Below, in pieces: positions 1 through 6,678 of a stretch of DNA of 64,000 bases. The notes below the pieces were generated by a model. It had not been told where the DNA came from. It saw only the letters and a list, made by a program, of their open reading frames with translations, and did not search any database. The stretch's first letter is position 1; every line of letters starts with the position of its first letter. The position numbers were made by a program, and so were the translations under genes. The stretch is from Prevotellaceae bacterium (GTDB taxonomy: Bacteria; Bacteroidota; Bacteroidia; Bacteroidales; UBA932), in NCBI GenBank assembly GCA_031258195.1, contig JAIRNF010000010.1, forward strand, positions 1 to 64,000, in the 5' to 3' direction.

Positions 1-35
1 AGCTCAGGTATTGATTTGAAATCTTTATTTATCAT
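1..35 (-). CDS. Possible 5' end of a gene leaving the window at the left edge
   Basis: An ATG at 35-33 on the minus strand opens 11 codons (MINKDFKSIPE) that stay open to the window edge. A good Bacteroidota-type promoter lies just upstream (58-87), giving a short leader. Too little is visible to assign a function. It would be transcribed divergently from the restriction-modification genes. Confidence 0.3.
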   Translation of the reverse strand, partial: MINKDFKSIPE

Positions 36-57
36 TGTGCTATCATTTTCAATAGTA

Positions 58-87
58 CAAATATAAGAAGATTATTACACAAAACAA
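58..87 (-). promoter_or_regulatory. Bacteroidota-type promoter for the left-edge minus-strand gene
   Basis: On the minus strand a -7 box TATATTTG (65-58) is preceded by TTG at 87-85 with a 19-base spacer, matching the known Bacteroides layout (TTG at -33, TAnnTTTG at -7). The -33 part overlaps an inverted repeat (ACACAAA 77-83 / TTTGTGT 94-100), a possible operator. Confidence 0.4.
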
Positions 88-115
88 ATTTTATTTGTGT
101 AAATTTATATATAGT

Positions 116-152
116 CGCCATAAATTAAATCGGACGATATATTTTTATGGCG
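116..152. repeat. Inverted repeat upstream of the R-M genes
   Basis: A perfect 9-base inverted repeat, CGCCATAAA (116-124) and TTTATGGCG (144-152), lies in the 250-base divergent gap ahead of the R-M genes. It could be an operator, or mark the island's left edge. No T-run follows either arm, so a terminator is less likely. The remainder of 153-287 is AT-rich and shows no clear TAnnTTTG box. Confidence 0.35.
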
Positions 153-287
153 TTATAGGGTATTCTATTCTGGTTTTTTCAACTATTTTTTAGATAATTT
201 GGTAATTAAACCTATTTCTATCGCTTCTTTTTAATCGTTTTTTGTAACCCCTATAGCGAAAAAGTCCCGTTTCGGGGGCCGTATTTC

Positions 288-512
288 TTGGCTTATAATG
301 GAAAAATTGTTGTTTTATCGCCGTTTTTAGGCTATTTTAGGGGCGTAATTAAAGCTATTCTATCGTTCTTAACGTTTCGCCGGGCGATTATCAAGCTCGA
401 AATAGAGTATAACAACGTTATTAGAATTGAGAAAGGCGGAACGAATTTTACAATCGGCGCGCTTGTGAAAAGCGCGAACGCTCTTAAAGCGAGCTTGAAC
501 GTTATTATATAG
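288..512 (+). CDS. Short XRE-like helix-turn-helix ORF, possible R-M controller protein or remnant
   Basis: The 74-residue ORF ends 9 bases before the methyltransferase start. Its C-terminal half aligns by eye with the XRE/Cro helix-turn-helix: LTFRRAIIKLEIEYNNVIRI, then EKG, then a TNFTIGALVKSANAL segment resembling the usual 'RIEKGKTNPTIGTLVKIANAL'. Small XRE proteins of this length directly upstream of methyltransferases are the controller (C) proteins of type II R-M systems. Oddities: the only start for the full ORF is TTG, the first helix looks about two residues short, and several normally polar recognition positions are hydrophobic. It may be a decayed controller, or use a start not seen here. 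The frame is open back to about position 210 without an ATG. Confidence 0.4.
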   Translation: MAYNGKIVVLSPFLGYFRGVIKAILSFLTFRRAIIKLEIEYNNVIRIEKGGTNFTIGALVKSANALKASLNVII

Positions 513-521
513 AAGCTTAAA

Positions 522-1775
522 ATGGCGAAAGAAAAAGATTTAAACGTACTCTCGCTATTCTCCGGATGCGGGGGAATGGATTTAGGATTCGAAGGAGGGT
601 TTACGATTTACGATAAGTGTGTTAACCCCGGCGGTAATTTCATCGAGGAAATAGTAGCTAAAAATGTCGTTCGCCTAAAATCGACTCGTTTTAAAATCGT
701 TTTCGCTAACGATATTTTAAAACCGGCTTTCGCGGCTTGGAGGTCTTACTTTCGTAAATACGGCTATAGCTCGGATATCTATCGTCGGGATAGCATCGTC
801 GATTTGGTGAGAAAGCATAAATCGGGGATAAACGTTTTCCCGGACGGGATCGACGTCGTGACGGGAGGATTTCCTTGTCAAGATTTTAGCGTCGCGGGAA
901 AGAGAAAAGGTTTTAACTCGTCGAAAGATCATAACGGAAATAGTATTAACGGAGAAGGAGCGACGGAAGAGACCAGAGGCAAGCTGTACTACTGGATGAA
1001 AGAAGCTATCGATATTACGAAACCTAAGCTATTTATCGCCGAAAACGTTAAGGGCTTGGTTAATTTGGAGAATATAAAAGATATTATACAAAAAGACTTC
1101 GCCTCCGCGGACGGGGACGGCTATATCGTGCTTAACCCCCGAACGCTTAACGCGGCTGACTACGGCGTACCTCAATCAAGAGAACGAGTAATCTTTATCG
1201 GTATTAAAAAATCGGCGTTAAGACCGGAGGCGTTGAAAGCGCTGACTAAGAAAAGTGTTCCGAAGAAGTACGACCCGTATCCGGAACCGACGCACGCTTT
1301 CGTAGCTAAAGGAAAAGGTTTAGCCGGCGCCGTACGCTTGAAAGATATTTTCTCATCGCTGGAAGAGCCCGAGGTTTCATCGGATTTATCCCAAAAATAC
1401 TATTCGCGGGCGAAATATATGGGGGCGCGCTGTCAAGGTCAGAAGGAAGTTAACCTAAGTAGCGTCGGGCCGACTATACGATCCGAACATCATGGTAATA
1501 TCGAATATAGAAGGCTGGCTAAAAAGCACGGAGGCGCTATCGCTTTCGAACTCGCTAAGGGATACGCGGAAAGACGATTGACGCCTAGAGAATGCGCGCT
1601 AATACAGACCTTTCCGTCGGACTATGAATTCGTAATACCGAACGAGCGAAGGAAAAATAGCTTCGAGCTTAGCCCTTCGGCGGCGTATAAGGTTATCGGT
1701 AACGCGGTACCTCCGTTATTGGCTTATCATATAGCGAAAAGAATCGAATCGATTTGGGAATTATATTTCGAATAA
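522..1775 (+). CDS. DNA (cytosine-5-)-methyltransferase of a type II R-M system
   Basis: A 417-residue C5-cytosine methyltransferase that transfers a methyl group from S-adenosylmethionine to cytosine in a specific site. All core motifs are visible in order: motif I LFSGCGGMDLGFEGGF near residues 12-27, motif IV GGFPCQDFS with catalytic Cys119, motif VI ENV (174-176), motif VIII QSRERVIFIG near 215, motif IX RRLTPRECALIQTFP, and motif X IGNAVPPLLA near the C-terminus. Length is typical. The start ATG directly follows the XRE-like ORF, and the restriction gene begins 3 bases after the stop, so all are probably one transcript. Base composition is clearly richer in G+C than in the two downstream genes. 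The recognition sequence cannot be read from the protein. Confidence 0.97.
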   Translation: MAKEKDLNVLSLFSGCGGMDLGFEGGFTIYDKCVNPGGNFIEEIVAKNVVRLKSTRFKIVFANDILKPAFAAWRSYFRKYGYSSDIYRRDSIVDLVRKHKSGINVFPDGIDVVTGGFPCQDFSVAGKRKGFNSSKDHNGNSINGEGATEETRGKLYYWMKEAIDITKPKLFIAENVKGLVNLENIKDIIQKDFASADGDGYIVLNPRTLNAADYGVPQSRERVIFIGIKKSALRPEALKALTKKSVPKKYDPYPEPTHAFVAKGKGLAGAVRLKDIFSSLEEPEVSSDLSQKYYSRAKYMGARCQGQKEVNLSSVGPTIRSEHHGNIEYRRLAKKHGGAIAFELAKGYAERRLTPRECALIQTFPSDYEFVIPNERRKNSFELSPSAAYKVIGNAVPPLLAYHIAKRIESIWELYFE

Positions 1776-1778
1776 ATC

Positions 1779-2825
1779 ATGGTAGTAGCCGTAAATTCCG
1801 AACCAAACGAGGTCGAATTCGAAACCTTATTAAATCAAGTTCTTATTTCATTAAAATCCGAGTCTAAGAAGAATAAAAACCTATACTTGAGTTTACTGGG
1901 GAGTAAATTAGAAAAGAACGTATTTGATATATTAACTTCTGAAGCGAAAGGAACTGTATTTGAGAATTCAATAGAATTAATATCAGGACAACGCTTTCCT
2001 GATATTGTCGCTAAAAAATATTATGGCGTAGAAGTCAAAACTACAAAATCTAATCAATGGAAATCCGTCGGTAGCAGTGTCGCTGAGGGAACAAGAGTTG
2101 AAGGAGTCGAAAGGATATTTATGTTGTTTGGTAAGATGCGCGACCCGATAGACTTTTTATGTAAACCTTATGAAGAATGTTTATCGGAAGTTGTAGTTAC
2201 TCATTCTCCTCGTTATTTAATTGATATGAATTTGAGTAAAGGAGCAACAATTTTTGATAAGATAAGAGTTCCATATGATATACTAAGAAAACAAGAGAAT
2301 CCTATAAAGACTGTTCTTGACTATTATAAAAGCCTGTTGAAGGATGGTGAAACTACTTGGTGGTCTGGTGATACAGAATCTTCAAGTAAAATGATAATAA
2401 GACTTTGGAATCACTTAGATGAAGATGAAAGGAAATTATATATAGTAAAAGGCTTTTGCTTATTCCCAGAACTATTGGGGAAAAGTAATGATAAATTTAA
2501 CCGTTTCGCATTATGGCTCGCAACAAAAGAAAGTGTTGTTTGTCCCAACGTACGAGACTTATTTTCCGCAGGAGGCCGAGGTTCGATTAATTATAATGGA
2601 AAGATATATTCAAACATACCTGGAATAATAATGAATTTATCTGATAATGCCGCTAAAATAAAATCGGAATTGTTATTATTTGATGGTGACATCTTATCTG
2701 AATATTGGGGCTGTGAAATTGATAATACAAAATTATATGAACAATGGTGTGATTTAGTAATTTTTCATGCTAATGTTACTGTTCCGTTAGAATTCCCTTT
2801 TAAGTCTTATATAAAGAGTCTTTGA
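1779..2825 (+). CDS. Probable type II restriction endonuclease, PD-(D/E)XK fold
   Basis: This 348-residue protein starts 3 bases after the methyltransferase stop and is followed directly by vsr, the usual place for the cognate restriction enzyme. It carries a PD-(D/E)XK-like catalytic pair near residues 70-88: the Asp of RFPDIVAKK, then GVEVKTTKS (E-x-K), followed by a lysine-rich strand. I do not recognise the specific family, so the function rests on motif plus context. Codons change along the gene: the first ~40 codons match the methyltransferase style, while the rest is strongly A+T-rich like vsr, suggesting a recombination joint inside the gene. No frameshift is seen. Confidence 0.75.
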   Translation: MVVAVNSEPNEVEFETLLNQVLISLKSESKKNKNLYLSLLGSKLEKNVFDILTSEAKGTVFENSIELISGQRFPDIVAKKYYGVEVKTTKSNQWKSVGSSVAEGTRVEGVERIFMLFGKMRDPIDFLCKPYEECLSEVVVTHSPRYLIDMNLSKGATIFDKIRVPYDILRKQENPIKTVLDYYKSLLKDGETTWWSGDTESSSKMIIRLWNHLDEDERKLYIVKGFCLFPELLGKSNDKFNRFALWLATKESVVCPNVRDLFSAGGRGSINYNGKIYSNIPGIIMNLSDNAAKIKSELLLFDGDILSEYWGCEIDNTKLYEQWCDLVIFHANVTVPLEFPFKSYIKSL

Positions 2826-2827
2826 TA

Positions 2828-3256
2828 ATGGATATTTGGGATAAAAAGAAAAGATCGGAAGTAATGGCTTTAGTTAAAGGAAAAGACACTAAACCAGAAA
2901 TTATTGTACGAAAATTTCTTTTTTCTTGCGGATTTAGATATAGGAAAAATGTAAAAGAATTACCAGGTAAACCTGATATAGTTTTAAAAAAATATAAGAC
3001 AGTTATTTTTATTCACGGCTGTTTTTGGCATGGACATTCATTAGATGGTATAACTTTTCATAGACGTATACCGGATAGTAATTCGGAATTCTGGGAGAAA
3101 AAAATTAATAATAATCTACTTCGTGATAGTAGAAATCAGGAAGAACTAAAACAAATAGGATGGCGAGTTATTATCATTTGGGAATGTGAATTATCATCTG
3201 GGAGTAAAAGAGAAATTACTCTTAATAATTTAATCAAGATTTTAAAAGAAAAATAA
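2828..3256 (+). CDS. vsr: Very short patch repair endonuclease Vsr
   Basis: Vsr nicks DNA next to T:G mismatches that arise when 5-methylcytosine deaminates, so it protects a genome carrying an m5C methyltransferase. Family signatures are clear: N-terminal DKKKRSEVMALVKGKDTKPE, the catalytic GKPDIVL Asp, then IFIHGCFWHGH, then FWEKKINNN..RD, and the C-terminal GWRVIIIWECEL. I chose the ATG at 2828, where homologs begin (MDIWDKKKRSE), over a TTG at 2822. The coding start lies 3 bases after the restriction gene stop, consistent with one operon. About 142 residues is normal. The gene is A+T-rich. It ends about 70 bases from the tRNA-Arg 3' end on the opposite strand. Confidence 0.94.
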   Translation: MDIWDKKKRSEVMALVKGKDTKPEIIVRKFLFSCGFRYRKNVKELPGKPDIVLKKYKTVIFIHGCFWHGHSLDGITFHRRIPDSNSEFWEKKINNNLLRDSRNQEELKQIGWRVIIIWECELSSGSKREITLNNLIKILKEK

Positions 3257-3299
3257 AGACAGATATATTTCATGGGTGTAAAAACGGGTGTGAAAAATA

Positions 3300-3326
3300 A
3301 AAACACATTGATTATTAATGTGTTTT
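3300..3326 (-). terminator. Terminator of the tRNA-Arg transcript
   Basis: A perfect 10-bp inverted repeat (AAAACACATT 3300-3309 / AATGTGTTTT 3317-3326) is followed on the minus strand by a T-rich tail (TTTTTATTTTT). It lies immediately 3' of the tRNA. It has no T-tail in the plus direction, so it is a poor terminator for vsr. Confidence 0.7.
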
Positions 3327-3327
3327 G

Positions 3328-3399
3328 TAGTCCCAGCAGGATTCGAACCTGCATTTAAAGTTTAGGAAACTTCCGTTCTATCCCTTGAACTATGGGACC
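3328..3399 (-). tRNA. tRNA-Arg, anticodon CCT
   Basis: Reading the minus strand gives a full cloverleaf: acceptor GGTCCCA pairing with TGGGACT (a G-U at position 1:72), a D-arm with GTTC/GAAC, an anticodon stem GAAGT/ACTTT with loop TTCCTAA (anticodon CCT, reading AGG), and a T-arm GCAGG-TTCGAAT-CCTGC. The CCA end is not encoded. A terminator follows directly. The R-M island lies against its 3' side. Confidence 0.95.
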
Positions 3400-3427
3400 C
3401 TTTGGTAGCTGAAAGGTACCTGATTTC

Positions 3428-4444
3428 TTACTTTTTGGTAACGTCTTTAACTCCGTCGTAAGCCCACTTAAGGTAGATTGCGCCCCAAGTGAAACCAGCT
3501 CCAAATGTGGCAAGTATCAGGTTATCGCCCTTCTTTAGCTGCGGCTCCCAATCCCAAAGGCAGAGGGGTAGAGTACCTGCCGATGTATTTCCGTAGCGTG
3601 TAATGTTTACCATTACCTTTTCCGGTGGCAGTCCCATGCGCTTACCTGTTGCATCGATAATACGGAGGTTTGCTTGGTGAGGTACAAGCCAGTCAATTGT
3701 TTCATTAGTTAAACCATGTTTTTCCATCATAGCGACAGCGGTGTCTGCCATACGAGATACGGCGGCTTTAAACACAGGTTGTCCCTCTTGGTAAATAAAG
3801 TGTTGACGTTTAAGCACCGTTTCCATGGATGCAGGATTAAGAGAACCTCCTGCCGCTTGGAATAAATGCTTACGTCCCGATCCATCTACATGCAGCATGG
3901 CATCCATTAAGCCGTAACCATCGGTACAGGGCTCAATTAGCACGGCGCCTGCGCCATCACCGAATAGGGGACAGGTAGTGCGGTCGGTATAGTCGGTAAT
4001 ACTCGACATCTTATCGCCACCTACCAGCACGATCTTCTTGCGGTAACCCGTTTCGATATATTGTGCGGCTGTGTGTAGCGAGAATAAGAAGCTGGAGCAT
4101 CCAGCATTAATATCGTAGCCAAAAGCGTTTAAAATACCTACCTTATCGCTTATAATGTTAGCGGTTGAGGGAAAAGGCATATCGGGGGTAACGCCGCAGT
4201 AAATAAGCATATCTACCTCATCAGGACTAGCACCTGTTTTGCGGAGCAGCTCTTTTACAGCCATTTCCGCCATATCAGAGGTTCCCTTGCCTTCTTCTTT
4301 CAGTATTCTGCGCTCTTTGATACCGATACGAGTCATTATCCACTCGTCGGTGGTATCAACCATTTTACTTAGCTCTTCGTTTGTTAAGACGTAGTCGGGA
4401 ATATATCCTGCAACGCCGGTTATAGCAGCCGTAACTTTAGCCAT
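3428..4444 (-). CDS. fabH: 3-oxoacyl-[ACP] synthase III (KAS III)
   Basis: FabH starts type II fatty acid synthesis by condensing acetyl-CoA (or a branched acyl-CoA) with malonyl-ACP in the cytoplasm. The protein has 338 residues and the complete catalytic triad: Cys116 in NAGCSSF, His256 in PHQANLRI and Asn286 in YGNTSAG. The ATG overlaps the plsX stop by one base (TAATG). An unusually strong Shine-Dalgarno, AAGGAGG, is built into the last plsX codons 8 bases before the ATG; Bacteroidota often lack such sites, so translational coupling is likely. It is the last gene of the yceD-rpmF-plsX-fabH run. Confidence 0.97.
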   Translation of the reverse strand: MAKVTAAITGVAGYIPDYVLTNEELSKMVDTTDEWIMTRIGIKERRILKEEGKGTSDMAEMAVKELLRKTGASPDEVDMLIYCGVTPDMPFPSTANIISDKVGILNAFGYDINAGCSSFLFSLHTAAQYIETGYRKKIVLVGGDKMSSITDYTDRTTCPLFGDGAGAVLIEPCTDGYGLMDAMLHVDGSGRKHLFQAAGGSLNPASMETVLKRQHFIYQEGQPVFKAAVSRMADTAVAMMEKHGLTNETIDWLVPHQANLRIIDATGKRMGLPPEKVMVNITRYGNTSAGTLPLCLWDWEPQLKKGDNLILATFGAGFTWGAIYLKWAYDGVKDVTKK

Positions 4445-5379
4445 TATAAAGCCTCCTTAAATTTCGACACGAGATCTACCCCGATGGCATGTTCTGTTTG
4501 CAGAATCATATTTTTAATTGCCAACGGACTTGATGCTCCGTGCCCGATAATAACAGGGGCATTTACGCCTAATACAGGCGTACCGCCCTGTAGCTCGTAG
4601 TTAAACCTGTTAAAATAATCATGCTTTATTTGCAACTTTTGTGCCATACCATATAAGGCTTCCGATTGCTTTAAAAGCACATTACCAACAAAGCCGTCGC
4701 AAACGATTACGTCGGCTTTTTCACCGCTAAGAATATCGCGCCCCTCTATGTTGCCGATAAAGTTGTAGCTTTCTTCTTTCATCAGCTCGTAGGCGGCTTT
4801 GGTTAGCAGATTTCCTTTCTCCTCTTCTTCACCAATATTCAGTAATCCTATACGTGGATTATCGATGTTAAGCATATGCGTGGCATAAATAGAGCCAAGA
4901 ATTCCGTATTGCGCCAGAATATCAGGACGGCAGTCGGGGTTAAGACCAACATCAAGCAAGATACCTTCGGCACCTGTAATTACAGGGAATGTAGCCGAAA
5001 TACAAGGGCGAATTATACCAATGATAGACTTAATGGTGTATGATGTACCCACCAGCATGGCTCCGGTATTCCCGGCGCTTGCAAAGCCATCGATATCGCC
5101 GCTATACAAGGCTTTGAACCCAACTGTGATGCTTGAATCTTTTTTTTGTTGAAAGGCTCTTGCGGGGTGATCGGACATTTCGATGACCTCGGTGGTATGC
5201 GCTATGGCGAGCTTATTATGGTCGAACCCTGCTTCATCACAAATTTTAACGATTTGTTCTTTGTCTCCAAAAAGGACAATACGCGATCCGGGCGACATCT
5301 GAGTATATGCCTCAATAGCCCCTAGAACAATGTTCTTAGGAGCTTTATCGCCACCCATTGCGTCAATCCCAATTCTCAT
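4444..5379 (-). CDS. plsX: Phosphate acyltransferase PlsX
   Basis: PlsX converts acyl-ACP to acyl-phosphate, the acyl donor used by PlsY to begin phospholipid synthesis at the membrane. The 311-residue protein opens with [20 protein letters not shown] and shows the family segments [44 protein letters not shown] and [12 protein letters not shown]. It is slightly shorter than the ~330-350 residues common elsewhere but complete. It lies 55 bases after rpmF and overlaps fabH by one base. The rpmF-plsX-fabH order is widely conserved and links ribosome and membrane lipid production. Confidence 0.97.
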   Translation of the reverse strand: MRIGIDAMGGDKAPKNIVLGAIEAYTQMSPGSRIVLFGDKEQIVKICDEAGFDHNKLAIAHTTEVIEMSDHPARAFQQKKDSSITVGFKALYSGDIDGFASAGNTGAMLVGTSYTIKSIIGIIRPCISATFPVITGAEGILLDVGLNPDCRPDILAQYGILGSIYATHMLNIDNPRIGLLNIGEEEEKGNLLTKAAYELMKEESYNFIGNIEGRDILSGEKADVIVCDGFVGNVLLKQSEALYGMAQKLQIKHDYFNRFNYELQGGTPVLGVNAPVIIGHGASSPLAIKNMILQTEHAIGVDLVSKFKEAL

Positions 5380-5434
5380 GCAGATTGTTTTTGGGGGTTA
5401 TATGTTGGTTGCCGGAGCATGGGCTTGCTCTCTC

Positions 5435-5620
5435 TTATACAGCGGCTTGCTTCTCAATAACTAAGCGACCTCTGTAGTATCCGCACTCTGGGCATACGCG
5501 GTGGTAAAGTACTGCCGATCCACAGTTAGAGCAGCTAGAAAGCGTAGGCGCTTCTGCTTTGTAGTGAGTTCTACGTTTGTTTCTTCTTTGTTTCGATACT
5601 CTATGTTTCGGATGTGCCAT
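5435..5620 (-). CDS. rpmF: 50S ribosomal protein L32
   Basis: L32 is a small protein of the large ribosomal subunit. The 61 residues begin with MAHPKHRVSKQRRNKRRTHY, the universal basic N-terminus. Four cysteines (30, 33, 43, 46) form the CxxC...CxxC zinc-binding form of L32. It lies between yceD and plsX in the conserved order. The 100 bases upstream, before yceD's stop, show no terminator, so it is probably cotranscribed with yceD. Confidence 0.97.
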   Translation of the reverse strand: MAHPKHRVSKQRRNKRRTHYKAEAPTLSSCSNCGSAVLYHRVCPECGYYRGRLVIEKQAAV

Positions 5621-5719
5621 GTTGTATTCGTATTTTATAGTTAGTTATTTTCTTATTTGTACAAAAAAGAGCAGAGACTTTTAAATCATCTATATTTCTT
5701 TGGTCTTTATTATTGTTCC

Positions 5720-6211
5720 TTATTCCTGAACCATTAGCTCTCTCAGCTTATCAAGCATTTCTTTATTACAGGCGCTGTTGCCGTTAGCGTCGTTAGGATG
5801 CGCTTTTTGTAGCGGCAAACTTAGCCCTATGCTTTCGTAACAGTACTGCGATAAATCCAGCTCGTCGTCTGCCGGACTAAGAAAAATAACATCAACGTCA
5901 TCTTCGCTTTGTCCGTAATCGTCACCTATTTGTCCTTTGAGACTTACAATTACCTTGCCCTCAAAGCTAACAGGTGTATAGAATTCGTCGAGGCATCGGT
6001 CGCACTCAACGGCTACTTCGCCGTTAATGATTACGTCGCATTCCATCAGGTTGTTCAGCTTGTTGAGCTCTACCTGAATAAACGCTTTGCCTTTTTGCGC
6101 TACTGCATTTTCAAACCGCGAAAAGAACCTGTCGTCTATTTCAAATTCAAACGAATGTTGACCCAGACTCAACCCTTTAAAAGGAATTATAAGGTGTGTC
6201 GAACTATTCAC
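5720..6211 (-). CDS. yceD: YceD/DUF177 family protein
   Basis: Members of this family sit upstream of rpmF in many bacteria and are linked to 23S rRNA maturation; the role here is inferred from that. The protein shows the family core IINGEVAVECDRCLDEFYTP, with the CxxC pair usual in bacterial members. Start choice: a TTG at 6241 would give 173 residues but lies inside the likely -7 box. A GTG at 6211 (163 residues) has an AAGGA Shine-Dalgarno 5 bases upstream and fits homolog lengths, so I use it. The C-terminus is LRELMVQE. Confidence 0.85.
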   Translation of the reverse strand: MNSSTHLIIPFKGLSLGQHSFEFEIDDRFFSRFENAVAQKGKAFIQVELNKLNNLMECDVIINGEVAVECDRCLDEFYTPVSFEGKVIVSLKGQIGDDYGQSEDDVDVIFLSPADDELDLSQYCYESIGLSLPLQKAHPNDANGNSACNKEMLDKLRELMVQE

Positions 6212-6238
6212 AATATTCCTTATGCTTAAATTAGCCTG

Positions 6239-6246
6239 CAAATGTA
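6239..6246 (-). promoter_or_regulatory. Promoter -7 box of the yceD-rpmF-plsX-fabH operon
   Basis: On the minus strand TACATTTG (6246-6239) matches TAnnTTTG, 28 bases ahead of the GTG start of yceD. The -33 region (near 6270) has no clean TTG. Confidence 0.5.
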
Positions 6247-6305
6247 AGAAAAAAAAACGAATTGAAGTCAGGCTCTAACTGGCTGATCGTATGGGATGTA
6301 GCGGA

Positions 6306-6566
6306 TTATAAAATAAAATAGCTGATTATTAATGCTATTGGTGGCTGTAGGTGGTTTATAATATTTGCGATAGCGTGCTTATAAGGTGGGTAAAAATACC
6401 GGGTTAAGGTGTTTTTAGCTTTTGGTGTGTTGCCTGCCGCCATGTTGAGCAGAGTGAGAACCGTTGGTTCGGCGAAGCCGCCTCTACCCATGCTTAATAG
6501 ATTAGTTTTGCCGAACTTACGCTTCTTCGTTACACTCGGACTTACGGAAAGTGAGCCGCGGGGCAA
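6306..6566 (-). other. Protein-like ORF of unknown status (86 residues) in the yceD/peptidase gap
   Basis: The 440-base gap 6242-6678 holds one ORF whose translation looks protein-like (for example GFAEPTVLTLLNMAAGNTPK in the middle and a hydrophobic C-terminus ALIISYFIL). It is more G+C-rich than the surrounding gap. I recognise no domain, and there is no clear promoter or Shine-Dalgarno. It could be a small gene or part of a dispersed non-coding repeat. The rest of the gap carries the S9 peptidase leader with the palindrome TATCTTTATAAGATA near 6640. Confidence 0.25.
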
Positions 6567-6678
6567 ACAATCTTAATGCGCGAGAGTAATTTATTTAACG
6601 AAATACCGATAAAATTATTTCGCGTAATTCAATATCTTTATAAGATAAACTTTTATCCGAAACATAAAACCTGTAGCT

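Noticed and set aside
1..3256. Part of a prophage or conjugative element
   Set aside because: Only R-M genes are visible; no structural, mobilisation or integrase genes are in the window.
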